A stretch of 64,000 nt of DNA from Akkermansiaceae bacterium. Its GTDB lineage: Bacteria > Verrucomicrobiota > Verrucomicrobiia > Verrucomicrobiales > Akkermansiaceae. A program made the position numbers and the translations under genes. The notes beneath the pieces are model-generated. The model saw only the letters and a program-made list of their open reading frames with translations. It did not search any database and had not been told where the DNA came from. Each line of letters begins with the position of its first letter. Positions within the stretch are counted from its first letter, which is position 1. The DNA lies in NCBI GenBank assembly GCA_028822935.1, contig JAPKCM010000002.1:1-64000 (forward strand), in the 5' to 3' direction. Below are positions 6,956-15,392 of the stretch, piece after piece.

Positions 6956-9900
6956 ATGCAGAACTCCCACTTCAAAAGCCTTTCCCTCATTGTGAGTGCC
7001 AGCGTGCTCGGTCTGTTTTTGGCCTATGCGTACCTCAACCCGAAGGTCCGCGCCCAAGAAGCACCTCCCGCCTCAGTCCCGGAATTGCTCTCAGCGATGG
7101 CGCTGACGGAAGAGCAGAAAGTCAGCTTTGCGGGACAGGAGGATTTCCGAATCAAGACTCAAGCCAAACTTCAACAGCTTACGGGAGCAGAATTAAAAAC
7201 GGCCCGGGACGCTTTCTATGCTGAACGAAGGGCGGCGCTTCAGGCATTGTTCAATGACGAACAGTCGGCCCTGTGGACGACTTACTGGAACGGTCAGCGC
7301 AAGGCACCGAAAGCCGATCCGAACAGTAACAGACCATCAGCCGCTCCTCCGGTTGCGAGCGGCAAGCACGACGTTCCCGGCTTGCTCGGTAAACAAGGAT
7401 TCGTCCACGCCGAGCGGCAGGATGGGATCTGGTTTATGATCAACGCCGAAGGCGAACGTTTCGTCCCCACCGGCATGAACCACGTCGGACCGATGCATCG
7501 ATTCGCTCCCTACAACAAAGAATTCTGGGTCGAACAATTTGGGCCGGACATCCTTTCGGCCAAGGGGCAGCCCGACTGGAATGGTCCCGGCGTGAAGCGG
7601 TGGATGGAACGAATCGCTAAGGACCACAAGGACAATGGATTCAACACCTTGGCCTTTCACCATCCGCTCACGATGCCGACGGAGTATTGCAATGAGCTTG
7701 AGCTCTACTACGTCGGCAAGATGAAGTTCAGTCACGTCCACGCACAGCGGGCAAAGAAATTTGGTCCTGACGGAAAGCTTCCCGACGTCTTCGATCCCGC
7801 GTGGCTGGCCAAACTCGATACCTTTGCCAAAAATTACACCAAGCGCCACATGGATGCCAAATACCTGCTCGGCTACACCTACGATGACCTCCCGGCTTAC
7901 ACGATCAACCATCTCGAAAAGCGGATCACCAAGTTCGAGCACCATCCTTGGGTCATCGATATCATCTCCAAGCCAGGACTGACGAAGGGTAAGCAGGAAT
8001 GGATCGACGTTCTCAAGGAGCAGTATTCCTCAGCCGCGGAAGCAGGTGCGATGTATGGAGTCGAAATATCAAAGTGGGATGATTTCAGAGAGATTGTCGA
8101 ATGGCCGATACCCCAGGATCCCAAACAAGGTTTCGCCGATCAGGAAAAGATGAATGCGAAAATTGTGGAGGCCTATCTCAAGGGCAACCACGACGCGATC
8201 CGCAAGCACGATCCCAACCATCTCATTTTCGGTGACAAGATTCAGAACGCGCGACCTCAGCCCGATTGGGTTTGGGAGATTGTCAGGAAATATGTCGATG
8301 TCGTGTTGATCCAGGACTACGACTTTTTCACTCCTGCCCACGAGAAAAAGCTCCGTCACATTCACCGAATGACAGGCAAGCCGATCATCAATGGCGATCA
8401 CTCCTATGGAGTCCTTCGTCCGAACATGACGGCCGTGAAGGGCATTAAGGTCAGCACCGCCGAAGAGAAAGGCCAACAGTATGCGACCTATCTCCGAGGC
8501 GTCTTGAACCTGCCTTTCATGCTTGGATGGCAGACCTGCGGCTACCTCGAAACATGGGAAGGAACAGCCGACGACACCGGCAAGCAGCAAACCGGCTATT
8601 TTGATCCCTTCGGCAAGCCGATCGAAGAGGCACTGTCACAGGCTCGCATTGCCAATTCTAAGGCAGTGGAGTGGCACGAGCAGGCAGGGACTCTCAAGAA
8701 CGTGTATTCCACGAAGCAATTACTGAGACGCTCCAATGGAAAGAAACCTCAGGCGCGAAAGTCACCGGGCAATGCTTCGAAAGCAGGTCCGATTTTCAGC
8801 AAGTTCAATGAAGTGAAAACAGAGGCGACCGGCTTCATCGGCATGCAGGAAATTGACGGTAAGTGGTGGTTCATCGATGCAAATGGCTTCGGATTCTTTC
8901 CTGTGGGCCTCACCCACACTCAGGCGTTTCCCGGTATCCTCGAGCAGTTTGATTCTCTTGAGGCCTACTACGACTCGGCTTTTCGCGGAATGAAGGAAGT
9001 GGGCTTCAATTCCCTGAGTGTTCTCAGCGGTCAAGCGCAGCTTGTCGCTCAGCAAAATGGCATCGCTTACACTCACACGGTTAATTTGGGGATCCCGCAC
9101 GGAAACACCTACAAGCATTCAGATTTCTTTCGTCCGGATCCTTTCTCACCGGAATACGATGCTATGTGCCGAACGAATGTGAGGAAAGCTTGTGCCCTAA
9201 AAAAGGGAGATCCCTTCCTGCTTGGTTACAGTTACGGATTCAATCCATTCCAAATTCCGAATAAATGGATCAATCACCTGCTCTCGAAGGACTCCCTCAG
9301 CCCCGGGAAAGGCGCACTGGTCGATACCTACAAGGCTCTCTACGAAAATGACATCGCTGCATTCAATGAGACTTATGACAAGAGTTACAATCACTTCGAC
9401 GACATTCTGGCCTGCACCGATATTAGCTACGAGGACGAGCTGAATCCGTGGCCCGGTGAAACGGTTGAAACTCCACGCAAGCGGGATTTCAACCGGCTCA
9501 TCTGCACGGTGATAGCGAAGGTTCACGAAGTGGCTCATCGCCATGTCCGCGAAGCCGACCCCGACCACTTGATCCTCGGTTTCTACTTCAAGACCTACAA
9601 CATGAACCTGCAGATGTATGATGCCATCGCCCCTTCTCTCGATGTGCTTTCCCCCCAGCACCATATCGTTCCGGAGTATTACGCCGACGGTAGTTTCAAC
9701 TACGATGCCGGTGTGCTGAAAGCAGACGAAATCTACCAACGAACCGGAAAACCCATCTATCACGGCGATCAATTCCTCGGAAAAGTCGATCTCAACAAGC
9801 CGGGACGCCTCCTTCAGCGCGGAAAGAATCGGTATCCCTATTACCACTCTCAGGAATACCGGGGTCAGGTCTATGAAGCGCTGCTCGAACGCATCCTCGC

Positions 9901-10153
9901 ATTCCCTCAGATTGTCGGTTTAGCGGGATGCGCCACCCTGTATGACAACCCGGATATCAACGGGAGCCACGGGGGAAACAAGGGAATCTTTGATCAGCAG
10001 CTCATCGAGAAGCCCGCCTTCACGGGATACGTCGAAACTGCCAATAGCAAGATTTATCAATTGAGAGCCAAGGACTATAGCGAGGACGAAATCCAGGCCC
10101 TCACCGAAACGGTGGTCGAAACGATGGACAAGGCGGCGAACTCGAAGGAGTGA
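6956..10153 (+). CDS. Large exported protein with two agarase-like glycoside hydrolase domains
   Basis: 1065 residues: a signal peptide or anchor about 8-33, a helical charged stretch about 45-115, then two homologous halves of some 450 residues each. Matching pairs include 'DGIWFMINAEGERFVPTG' with 'DGKWWFIDANGFGFFPVG', 'LLGYTYDDLP' with 'LLGYSYGFNP', 'DPNHLIFGDK' with 'DPDHLILGFY', and 'GKPIINGDHSYG' with 'GKPIYHGDQFLG'. This order of motifs recalls beta-agarase-like (GH50-type, clan A) barrels. The Glu expected in the 'DNEL'-type acid/base motif and in the nucleophile strand is not evident; Asp stands there. It may therefore be a very divergent enzyme or a binding protein. It is preceded by operator site 2. 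Confidence 0.7.
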   Translation: MQNSHFKSLSLIVSASVLGLFLAYAYLNPKVRAQEAPPASVPELLSAMALTEEQKVSFAGQEDFRIKTQAKLQQLTGAELKTARDAFYAERRAALQALFNDEQSALWTTYWNGQRKAPKADPNSNRPSAAPPVASGKHDVPGLLGKQGFVHAERQDGIWFMINAEGERFVPTGMNHVGPMHRFAPYNKEFWVEQFGPDILSAKGQPDWNGPGVKRWMERIAKDHKDNGFNTLAFHHPLTMPTEYCNELELYYVGKMKFSHVHAQRAKKFGPDGKLPDVFDPAWLAKLDTFAKNYTKRHMDAKYLLGYTYDDLPAYTINHLEKRITKFEHHPWVIDIISKPGLTKGKQEWIDVLKEQYSSAAEAGAMYGVEISKWDDFREIVEWPIPQDPKQGFADQEKMNAKIVEAYLKGNHDAIRKHDPNHLIFGDKIQNARPQPDWVWEIVRKYVDVVLIQDYDFFTPAHEKKLRHIHRMTGKPIINGDHSYGVLRPNMTAVKGIKVSTAEEKGQQYATYLRGVLNLPFMLGWQTCGYLETWEGTADDTGKQQTGYFDPFGKPIEEALSQARIANSKAVEWHEQAGTLKNVYSTKQLLRRSNGKKPQARKSPGNASKAGPIFSKFNEVKTEATGFIGMQEIDGKWWFIDANGFGFFPVGLTHTQAFPGILEQFDSLEAYYDSAFRGMKEVGFNSLSVLSGQAQLVAQQNGIAYTHTVNLGIPHGNTYKHSDFFRPDPFSPEYDAMCRTNVRKACALKKGDPFLLGYSYGFNPFQIPNKWINHLLSKDSLSPGKGALVDTYKALYENDIAAFNETYDKSYNHFDDILACTDISYEDELNPWPGETVETPRKRDFNRLICTVIAKVHEVAHRHVREADPDHLILGFYFKTYNMNLQMYDAIAPSLDVLSPQHHIVPEYYADGSFNYDAGVLKADEIYQRTGKPIYHGDQFLGKVDLNKPGRLLQRGKNRYPYYHSQEYRGQVYEALLERILAFPQIVGLAGCATLYDNPDINGSHGGNKGIFDQQLIEKPAFTGYVETANSKIYQLRAKDYSEDEIQALTETVVETMDKAANSKE

Positions 10154-10166
10154 GAGTTACGACTTC

Positions 10167-10185
10167 TGACAAGATCTCGTCATTG
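10167..10185. promoter_or_regulatory. Candidate response-regulator operator, site 3
   Basis: TGACAAGATCTCGTCATTG. It matches site 1 except in the centre of the right half, and begins 13 bp after the stop of the glycoside-hydrolase-like gene. It lies about 290 bp before the sulfatase start, with a small open frame in between. Confidence 0.55.
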
Positions 10186-10251
10186 TGGGTAGCGACGCAT
10201 TCTGTAAATGTCGTTGAAGGTGACAACTTACTAATCCACTTCTATTTCATT

Positions 10252-10467
10252 ATGCCTAGTCAATCAGCGCTTTCCGACCGAAGACAATTCCTCATAGCGA
10301 GCCTGTCGCTTTCGCCCGGGTTTGGATTGGGGCATAGGGAAACTCTGCCCCCTACAGCAAATGAGGCACTCGACAATAGGTTCCACGAGACCCTAGATCG
10401 CTATCGCTCCGTCATGAAGGACCGAAAAACGTTTCTGCTAAAAACCCCTGCCGTTAGAAAACCTTGA
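10252..10467 (+). CDS. Short Tat-signal-like open frame, possible gene remnant
   Basis: 71 codons from the ATG at 10252. The start looks like a Tat leader ('SDRRQFLIASLSLSPG'), but the frame then enters a copy of the GGGGCA palindromic repeat ('GLGHRETLPPTANEA') and ends inside the next gene's leader without any mature domain. I read it as the leader of a lost exported protein or a chance frame; a small exported peptide cannot be excluded. It lies between operator site 3 and the sulfatase. Confidence 0.25.
   Translation: MPSQSALSDRRQFLIASLSLSPGFGLGHRETLPPTANEALDNRFHETLDRYRSVMKDRKTFLLKTPAVRKP
10328..10358 (+). repeat. Short palindromic repeat (GGGGCA type), copy 2
   Basis: TGGGGCATAGGGAAACTCTG followed by CCCCCTACAGC. 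The GGGGCA/TGCCCC arms can pair. It matches the minus strand of 6803-6834 with a few changes. Confidence 0.5.
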
Positions 10468-10475
10468 AGTTTCAA

Positions 10476-12053
10476 ATGATGAAGAAAAACACCCTCCTTC
10501 TTTCTGCTTTTGGCGCGGTAGCGCTGGCTGCAACAACGGGCATAACTGTCGCCGAAGTCGTTCCTGTGCCTGACTCGGTCACTCTAGAGAAAATCTCCGA
10601 CGCGAAGCCCCGCAATGTCGTATTCATCCTTTCCGACGACCACCGCTACGACGCGATGAGCTTCATGGGTCATCCGATCGCGGTGACTCCTAGCATGGAT
10701 GCGATGGCGAAGGAGGGGGTTCACCTCAAAAATGCTTTTGTCACGACTTCGCTCTGCTCGCCCAGTCGTGCATCGATCCTGACAGGTCTCTACACTTTTC
10801 GTCACCGAGTAATCGATAATCAGAGGCTTGTTCCAGAAGGTACTTTGTTTTTCCCGCAGTATTTGCAGAAGGCAGGATATAAAACCGGCTTCATTGGGAA
10901 GTGGCACATGGGGAGTTCGAAAGATGATCCGCGGCCAGGCTTCGACTATTGGGTCAGCTTCAAGGGGCAGGGAAAATACTACCCTCCCAACGATAACTAC
11001 ACCATCAATGTGAACGGCGAAAACGTGCCGCAGGACGGCTACATCACGACTTTGCTGAGTCGCTACGCGGTTGAATTCCTCGAGGATCAAAAAGACAGCA
11101 AGGAGCCGTTCTTTCTCTATCTCTCCCACAAAGCAGTGCACGGACCATTCACACCGGAGCCGAAATATGACGGGTCGTTGGAGGAAAAGCCCTTCACGCT
11201 TCCTGCCTCCAGCGAACTGCAAGCCGGGAATCAGAAGAACCGTCCGCGTTGGCTTCTCGATCAGCGAAACAGCTGGCATGGCATGGATTTCCCGCTCCAC
11301 ACGAAATCAAGCGTCGAAGAAATCTACAAGAGCTATTGCGAAGCGCTGCGCTCGGTCGATGACAGCATCGGGGCGGTGACGGACCAGCTCAAGAAGATGG
11401 GCATCTATGACGAAACACTCGTGATCTACATGGGCGATAACGGTTACATGTTCGGCGAACATGGCTTAATTGATAAGCGAGTCGCCTATGAGACTTCAAG
11501 TCGTGTCCCCATGCTCATGCAGTGTCCAGAGTTGATCGACGGCGGCAAAGTGGTCGAGGAGGTCGTCGCCAACATCGACATCGCTCCCACCGTGATGGAA
11601 GCCATGGGACTGAAAAAGCCCGCTCACATGGACGGGCAAAGCTTCCTGCCCCTCGCGCTCGGACACGAGATCCCGTGGCGGGACTACTTTCTCTACGTTT
11701 ACTATTGGGAGCCGAACTATCCAATGACCCCGACACATTTCTCGCTGCGCGGAGATCAATACAAGTTCACGACCTACTACGGAGTCTACGACACCGATGA
11801 GCTGTTTGATATTCAGACAGATTCGATGGAGCAAAACAACCTCCTCCATGATCCTGCCTTTGCAAAGGTTCGCATGCAGATGGAAAGGGCTCTCTATAAA
11901 AAAATGGCCGAACTCGGCGGGATGGACATTCCTATGAATCCCCGAAAGGGCACGCAGAAGGTGGAGCGCTTGCGGAGTCGGGGTGGGGCGGAGGCCGCAG
12001 AATTTCCGGAAGCATTCATCGTCGATGAACCGTTGAGAGAGGAAATAAAATAG
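10476..12053 (+). CDS. Type I sulfatase, exported
   Basis: 525 residues from the ATG at 10476 (an adjacent ATG at 10479 is equally possible; TTG at 10464 is less likely). Signal peptide to about residue 26 ('LLLSAFGAVALAATTG'). Metal-site Asp pair in 'VVFILSDDHRYD'. The formylglycine Cys is C94 in C-S-P-S-R, followed by 'ASILTGLY'. Further sulfatase marks are 'GYKTGFIGKWHMG', 'HKAVHGPF' and 'YMGDNGYMFGEHG'. The enzyme would remove sulfate from a sulfated glycan in the periplasm or outside the cell after maturation by a formylglycine-generating enzyme or anSME, neither of which is in the window. Operator site 3 upstream suggests co-control with the preceding genes. Confidence 0.9.
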   Translation: MMKKNTLLLSAFGAVALAATTGITVAEVVPVPDSVTLEKISDAKPRNVVFILSDDHRYDAMSFMGHPIAVTPSMDAMAKEGVHLKNAFVTTSLCSPSRASILTGLYTFRHRVIDNQRLVPEGTLFFPQYLQKAGYKTGFIGKWHMGSSKDDPRPGFDYWVSFKGQGKYYPPNDNYTINVNGENVPQDGYITTLLSRYAVEFLEDQKDSKEPFFLYLSHKAVHGPFTPEPKYDGSLEEKPFTLPASSELQAGNQKNRPRWLLDQRNSWHGMDFPLHTKSSVEEIYKSYCEALRSVDDSIGAVTDQLKKMGIYDETLVIYMGDNGYMFGEHGLIDKRVAYETSSRVPMLMQCPELIDGGKVVEEVVANIDIAPTVMEAMGLKKPAHMDGQSFLPLALGHEIPWRDYFLYVYYWEPNYPMTPTHFSLRGDQYKFTTYYGVYDTDELFDIQTDSMEQNNLLHDPAFAKVRMQMERALYKKMAELGGMDIPMNPRKGTQKVERLRSRGGAEAAEFPEAFIVDEPLREEIK

Positions 12054-12299
12054 GGTGAAAAACTTCGATTCTTCCTATTTAGTGAAGCAGCTATAGAAGA
12101 CTGGGTTTTGGCAAAGCCACGGAGCCACGGTTCGGTTCCGTCTGATTTTCCCGTTGAATATCGGGGGGGGAGGGGAGACAGAATCAGTAATTATGAGGTG
12201 AAGCTATCCGATATCTCCTTGAGGCAGGAGAGATCTCTATCTCTATCCTTTTTTAGCGCAACCTTCTTATTGTAAGAGCAATAAGTGGAAGGGGGGGGC

Positions 12300-12446
12300 G
12301 ATCTCTTCGACTTGAAGAAAGATCTCGGTGAGAGAAACACTCTTGCTGAAGCGCATCCTGACATCGTTGAGCAGTTGTCGAAGCAACTCCACGATTGGCA
12401 AGGTGGCGTGTTGAACCGTCTGATGGGGCGGGATTACAAGCAGTAG
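12300..12446 (+). pseudogene. Sulfatase 3'-end relic
   Basis: 49 codons including the stop ('DLFDLKKDLGERNTLAEAHP' onwards) that match the last 48 residues of the sulfatase at the window start almost residue by residue. The match begins abruptly after a run of eight G and continues through the stop and the short spacer up to the stop codon of the convergent gene. There is no upstream sulfatase body. The 246 bp before it (12054-12299) hold no gene, only a weak hairpin at 12214-12231. Confidence 0.85.
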
Positions 12447-12478
12447 CGCAAAGCTGTGCTGATTTCCTGGAAAATAAT

Positions 12479-13693
12479 CTACTTCGCTGTCGAAGAGACG
12501 AGCTTGCCGTTGATGATAACGTGGGTGGTGTGAGTGGTGGTTTCGAGGGGGTCGCCATCGAAGAGGGCGAGGTCGGCGTGTTTTCCTTTTTCTAGGGAGC
12601 CGATCTTATCGGCGAGGCCGAGGATTTTGGCGGCGTTGATGGTGCAGGCGGCGAGGGCGGCTTCCTGCGGGAGGCCGTAGGCGGCGGCCATCGCCGCTTC
12701 GAAGTGGACGACGCGGGTTTTGGGGACGTAGGTTTCGTAGCCGGACTGGAAGGCGAAGGGGATGCCTGCTTTGTGAAGTTGGGCGGCGAGGGTGAAGGTC
12801 ATGTTCTCCATGTCACCGAAGGGACGGCCCATGGTGGGATGGACGATGACGGGGATCTTGGCGGCTTTAATTTCGTCAAGGAGAAGGTAGGCCTCGGCGG
12901 CGCCATCGAGGATGAGGTCGAAGCCGAATTCTTCGCGAAGGCGGAGGGCGGCGGCGATGTCTTGGTGGCGGTGGGCGTTGATCAAGAGCGGGATCTTTTT
13001 GGTAAGAATATCGACGAGGGTATCGAGCTTGAGGTTCGCATCCGGGGCCTCTTTTTCAGGATCGTTTTTTGCGGCTTCAATTTTGAGACTACGAGCTTGG
13101 GCCTTCAAAAATTCGGCACGGAGCATGGCGATTGCTTTGGAGCGGGTGCCGGGAGATTTGCTGAGCGCTTTGGAGCCAATCGTGGAGGCGATCGCGGAGG
13201 CGGGAATCAGGGTGTCCTTCATCGAGGTGATGGAGGGAACGTTGGTTTTCACCACCATAAGCTGGCCGGAGATAAGAGTGCCGGGAGCATGGCCGGTGTG
13301 GACGGTGGTGACGCCGAGATCACGGAGCCATTTGACGAGAGGGTCGCGACCGTTATAGGCGTCGATGGCGCGGAGTTCGGGCTGGATGGGGGCGGATTTT
13401 TCGAGTTGTTCCTGGTCGTGCTTGGGCGAGTTGAGGATTCCGGAGAGGCCGACAGTGGAGTGGGCATCGATGATGCCGGGGGTGGCGACTTTTGCGGTGA
13501 GGATTTGGTAGTCCTCGGGGATTTGGATGTCGGTGCCGACGGCTTGGATGGTGCCATCTGGACCGCAGAGGATGATGGCGTTTTTGATCGGCTTGAGGTC
13601 GCCGGTCATGGTGAAGAGAAGATCGGCTTTGACGGCGATCTGGCCGTGGGCGGCGGTGAGGCTGAGGAGAGCGATTAGGAGAAATTTTATCAT
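12479..13693 (-). CDS. Exported amidohydrolase-family protein with altered metal site
   Basis: 404 residues, signal peptide 1-17 ('MIKFLLIALLSLTAAHG'). It has the fold marks of imidazolonepropionase-like amidohydrolases: 'VATPGIIDAHSTVG' at the first metal strand, 'LINAHRHQDIAAALRL' for the later His pair, and a closing beta-sandwich ('GSLEKGKHADLALFDGDP'). In this family the first strand normally carries His-x-His; here only one His is left ('DAHST'), and the C-terminal catalytic Asp is not evident. It may be a non-catalytic partner of the adjacent, better-conserved paralogue. It is convergent with the sulfatase relic. A decayed copy of its 3' end lies at 1338-1552. Confidence 0.8.
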   Translation of the reverse strand: MIKFLLIALLSLTAAHGQIAVKADLLFTMTGDLKPIKNAIILCGPDGTIQAVGTDIQIPEDYQILTAKVATPGIIDAHSTVGLSGILNSPKHDQEQLEKSAPIQPELRAIDAYNGRDPLVKWLRDLGVTTVHTGHAPGTLISGQLMVVKTNVPSITSMKDTLIPASAIASTIGSKALSKSPGTRSKAIAMLRAEFLKAQARSLKIEAAKNDPEKEAPDANLKLDTLVDILTKKIPLLINAHRHQDIAAALRLREEFGFDLILDGAAEAYLLLDEIKAAKIPVIVHPTMGRPFGDMENMTFTLAAQLHKAGIPFAFQSGYETYVPKTRVVHFEAAMAAAYGLPQEAALAACTINAAKILGLADKIGSLEKGKHADLALFDGDPLETTTHTTHVIINGKLVSSTAK

Positions 13694-13712
13694 GATGAGG
13701 AAGGGGGGCTTT

Positions 13713-13752
13713 TTGAACGTTCAACGTCCAACGCTGAACGTTCAACTTTGAA
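13713..13752. repeat. Intergenic TTGAACGTTCAA repeat
   Basis: TTGAACGTTCAACGTCCAAC followed by GCTGAACGTTCAACTTTGAA. It contains two self-complementary TGAACGTTCA units about 20 bp apart. It lies between two co-directional amidohydrolase genes. Confidence 0.6.
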
Positions 13753-13814
13753 GGGCTTGGTTGAGGATGTTCGCCTAAAGGCTACACTACGAACTGGGGC
13801 TTGGTTGAGGGGGG

Positions 13815-15149
13815 TTAGCGGTAGAAGCAGCAGCCGGTGGCTTGGCGGTTGTGGCCGGCGCCGTAGCCGCCCTCGGCGAAGAGGCGGTCCTGGGGGTCTT
13901 CGAGGTCGAAGACTTGTTTTCCTTCGATGTGGGTTTCGAGGATGCGGGTGTAGATGGAGAAGGGGTCGCCGGAGAGGAGGACGAAGTCGGCTTGCTTGCC
14001 GGGTTCGAGGGAGCCGACGGATTTGTCGAGGTCGAGTATCTTGGCGCCGGAGAGGGTGAGTGCTTCGAGGGATTTTTGGCGAGACATGCCGGCGCGGACG
14101 CCGATGGCGGCATTGCGGAGGAACCAGCGGGAGTCGTTGATGGGGTCATCGGTGTGGAGGGCTGTGAGGACGCCGCGTTTTTCGAGCTCGACTCCGTTGC
14201 GCCATTCGAAGTCGCGGGCTTCGAGTTTTCCACCGGGGGAGTCGAGGAAGATGAGGGAGCAGGGGACGTTGGCGGCGGCGATTTCATCGGCGACTTTCCA
14301 TGCTTCGGAGACGTGGTGGAGGACGACTTTGAAGCCGAATTCTTCTTTTAGGCGAAGGACGGTGAGGATGTCATCGTGGCGGTGGGTGTGGTGGTGGACG
14401 GTGCGCTTGCGATCGAGAATGTCGGCGAGGGTTTCGAGGGCGAGGTCGCGCTCGAAGGTTTTTTCGAGATCGTTTTCCTCGAGGTGCTTGGCGCGCTTTT
14501 TTTGGTAGACTTGCGCTTCGAGGAATTTTTGGCGGACGAGGGCGGCGGATTTGGCGCGGGTGCCGGGGAAAGGGCCGTTATCGCGGATGGAGTTGGTGCC
14601 GTTCGCCATTTTTACGCCGTAGGCGAGGGAGCCATCGGGGAGTTTGATGGAGAGGTCTTCGACGGTGTTTCCTTCGCGGAGTTTGAGGTAGAGGGTCTGG
14701 CCGGAGAGGAGGTGGCCGGAGCCGGACATGAGGTTGACAGTGGTGATGCCGCCGGCGCGGGCCTTGTTGATAGAGGTGTCCCGGACGTCGATGGAGTCGA
14801 GGACGCGGACTTCGGGCTGGATGGGCGAGGAGGAGTCGGCACCGGAAACCGAGCCGATGTGGGAGTGGGTGCAGATGAGGCCGGGGATGATGGTCTTTCC
14901 GGTGGCGTCGATGCGTTGGGCATCTGCGGGGATGTTGATCTGATCGGAAGGTCCGACGGCGATGATGGTGTCGCCTTTAAGGAGGAGAGTGGCGTTTTCG
15001 ATCTTAGGCGAAGAGACTGGGTAGATGGTGGCGTTGGTGAAGGCCTGGATTTTGAGTTCGGGTTCCGGGGATTCCTGGGCGGAGGAGTAGATGAGCGGGA
15101 ATGCGATGAGGGGGGCCAGGGCGAGGGCGAGGAGGTTGCGTGAGCGCAT
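13815..15149 (-). CDS. Exported amidohydrolase (imidazolonepropionase-like)
   Basis: 444 residues from the ATG at 15149, which opens a signal peptide ('RNLLALALAPLIAFPLIYSSA'); the longer frame starts inside a low-complexity repeat. The metal-binding His-x-His is intact ('CTHSHIG'), as are a His motif ('HHHTHRHDDILTVLRL') and the C-terminal Asp ('LHTDDPIND'), so this copy looks catalytically competent, unlike its downstream paralogue. The C-terminus ends in an unusual Cys-Cys tail ('TGCCFYR'). Substrates of these exported metallo-hydrolases are mostly unknown (cyclic amides, dipeptides). It probably forms one transcription unit with the next gene on this strand (12479-13693), 121 bp away. Confidence 0.85.
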   Translation of the reverse strand: MRSRNLLALALAPLIAFPLIYSSAQESPEPELKIQAFTNATIYPVSSPKIENATLLLKGDTIIAVGPSDQINIPADAQRIDATGKTIIPGLICTHSHIGSVSGADSSSPIQPEVRVLDSIDVRDTSINKARAGGITTVNLMSGSGHLLSGQTLYLKLREGNTVEDLSIKLPDGSLAYGVKMANGTNSIRDNGPFPGTRAKSAALVRQKFLEAQVYQKKRAKHLEENDLEKTFERDLALETLADILDRKRTVHHHTHRHDDILTVLRLKEEFGFKVVLHHVSEAWKVADEIAAANVPCSLIFLDSPGGKLEARDFEWRNGVELEKRGVLTALHTDDPINDSRWFLRNAAIGVRAGMSRQKSLEALTLSGAKILDLDKSVGSLEPGKQADFVLLSGDPFSIYTRILETHIEGKQVFDLEDPQDRLFAEGGYGAGHNRQATGCCFYR

Positions 15150-15193
15150 GGGGAAAGAGTGATGGGTGAATGGTGAAGAGTGAAGGATGAATC
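15150..15193. repeat. GTGAATGGTGAAGAGTGAAG-type microrepeat
   Basis: Imperfect 7-8-bp units of the form GGTGAA/GAGTGAA/GGATGAA immediately upstream of the amidohydrolase start. Such intergenic tracts often give rise to spurious open frames, as here. Confidence 0.45.
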
Positions 15194-15392
15194 GTGGAAG
15201 TTGGTCGTGCAGAATGGGAGAAGTCGATATTTTATGAAAGGCATCCAAATTCACTAAAATTAGACAGAAGCTTGATGGATCACGGGGGTCGAACTCTTCC
15301 TCTGACCGAACTTGAAAGAAAGCCCCTCTTTTTCCGGGTCCCGGCAGAAGAATGATTGCAAGGAGCTACTCCTTACCGGATCTTGGTCAATT

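Noticed and set aside
12704-13678. 324-codon plus-strand frame over the amidohydrolase
   Set aside because: Low-complexity Gly/Asp/Glu product antisense to a gene with clear signal peptide and fold.
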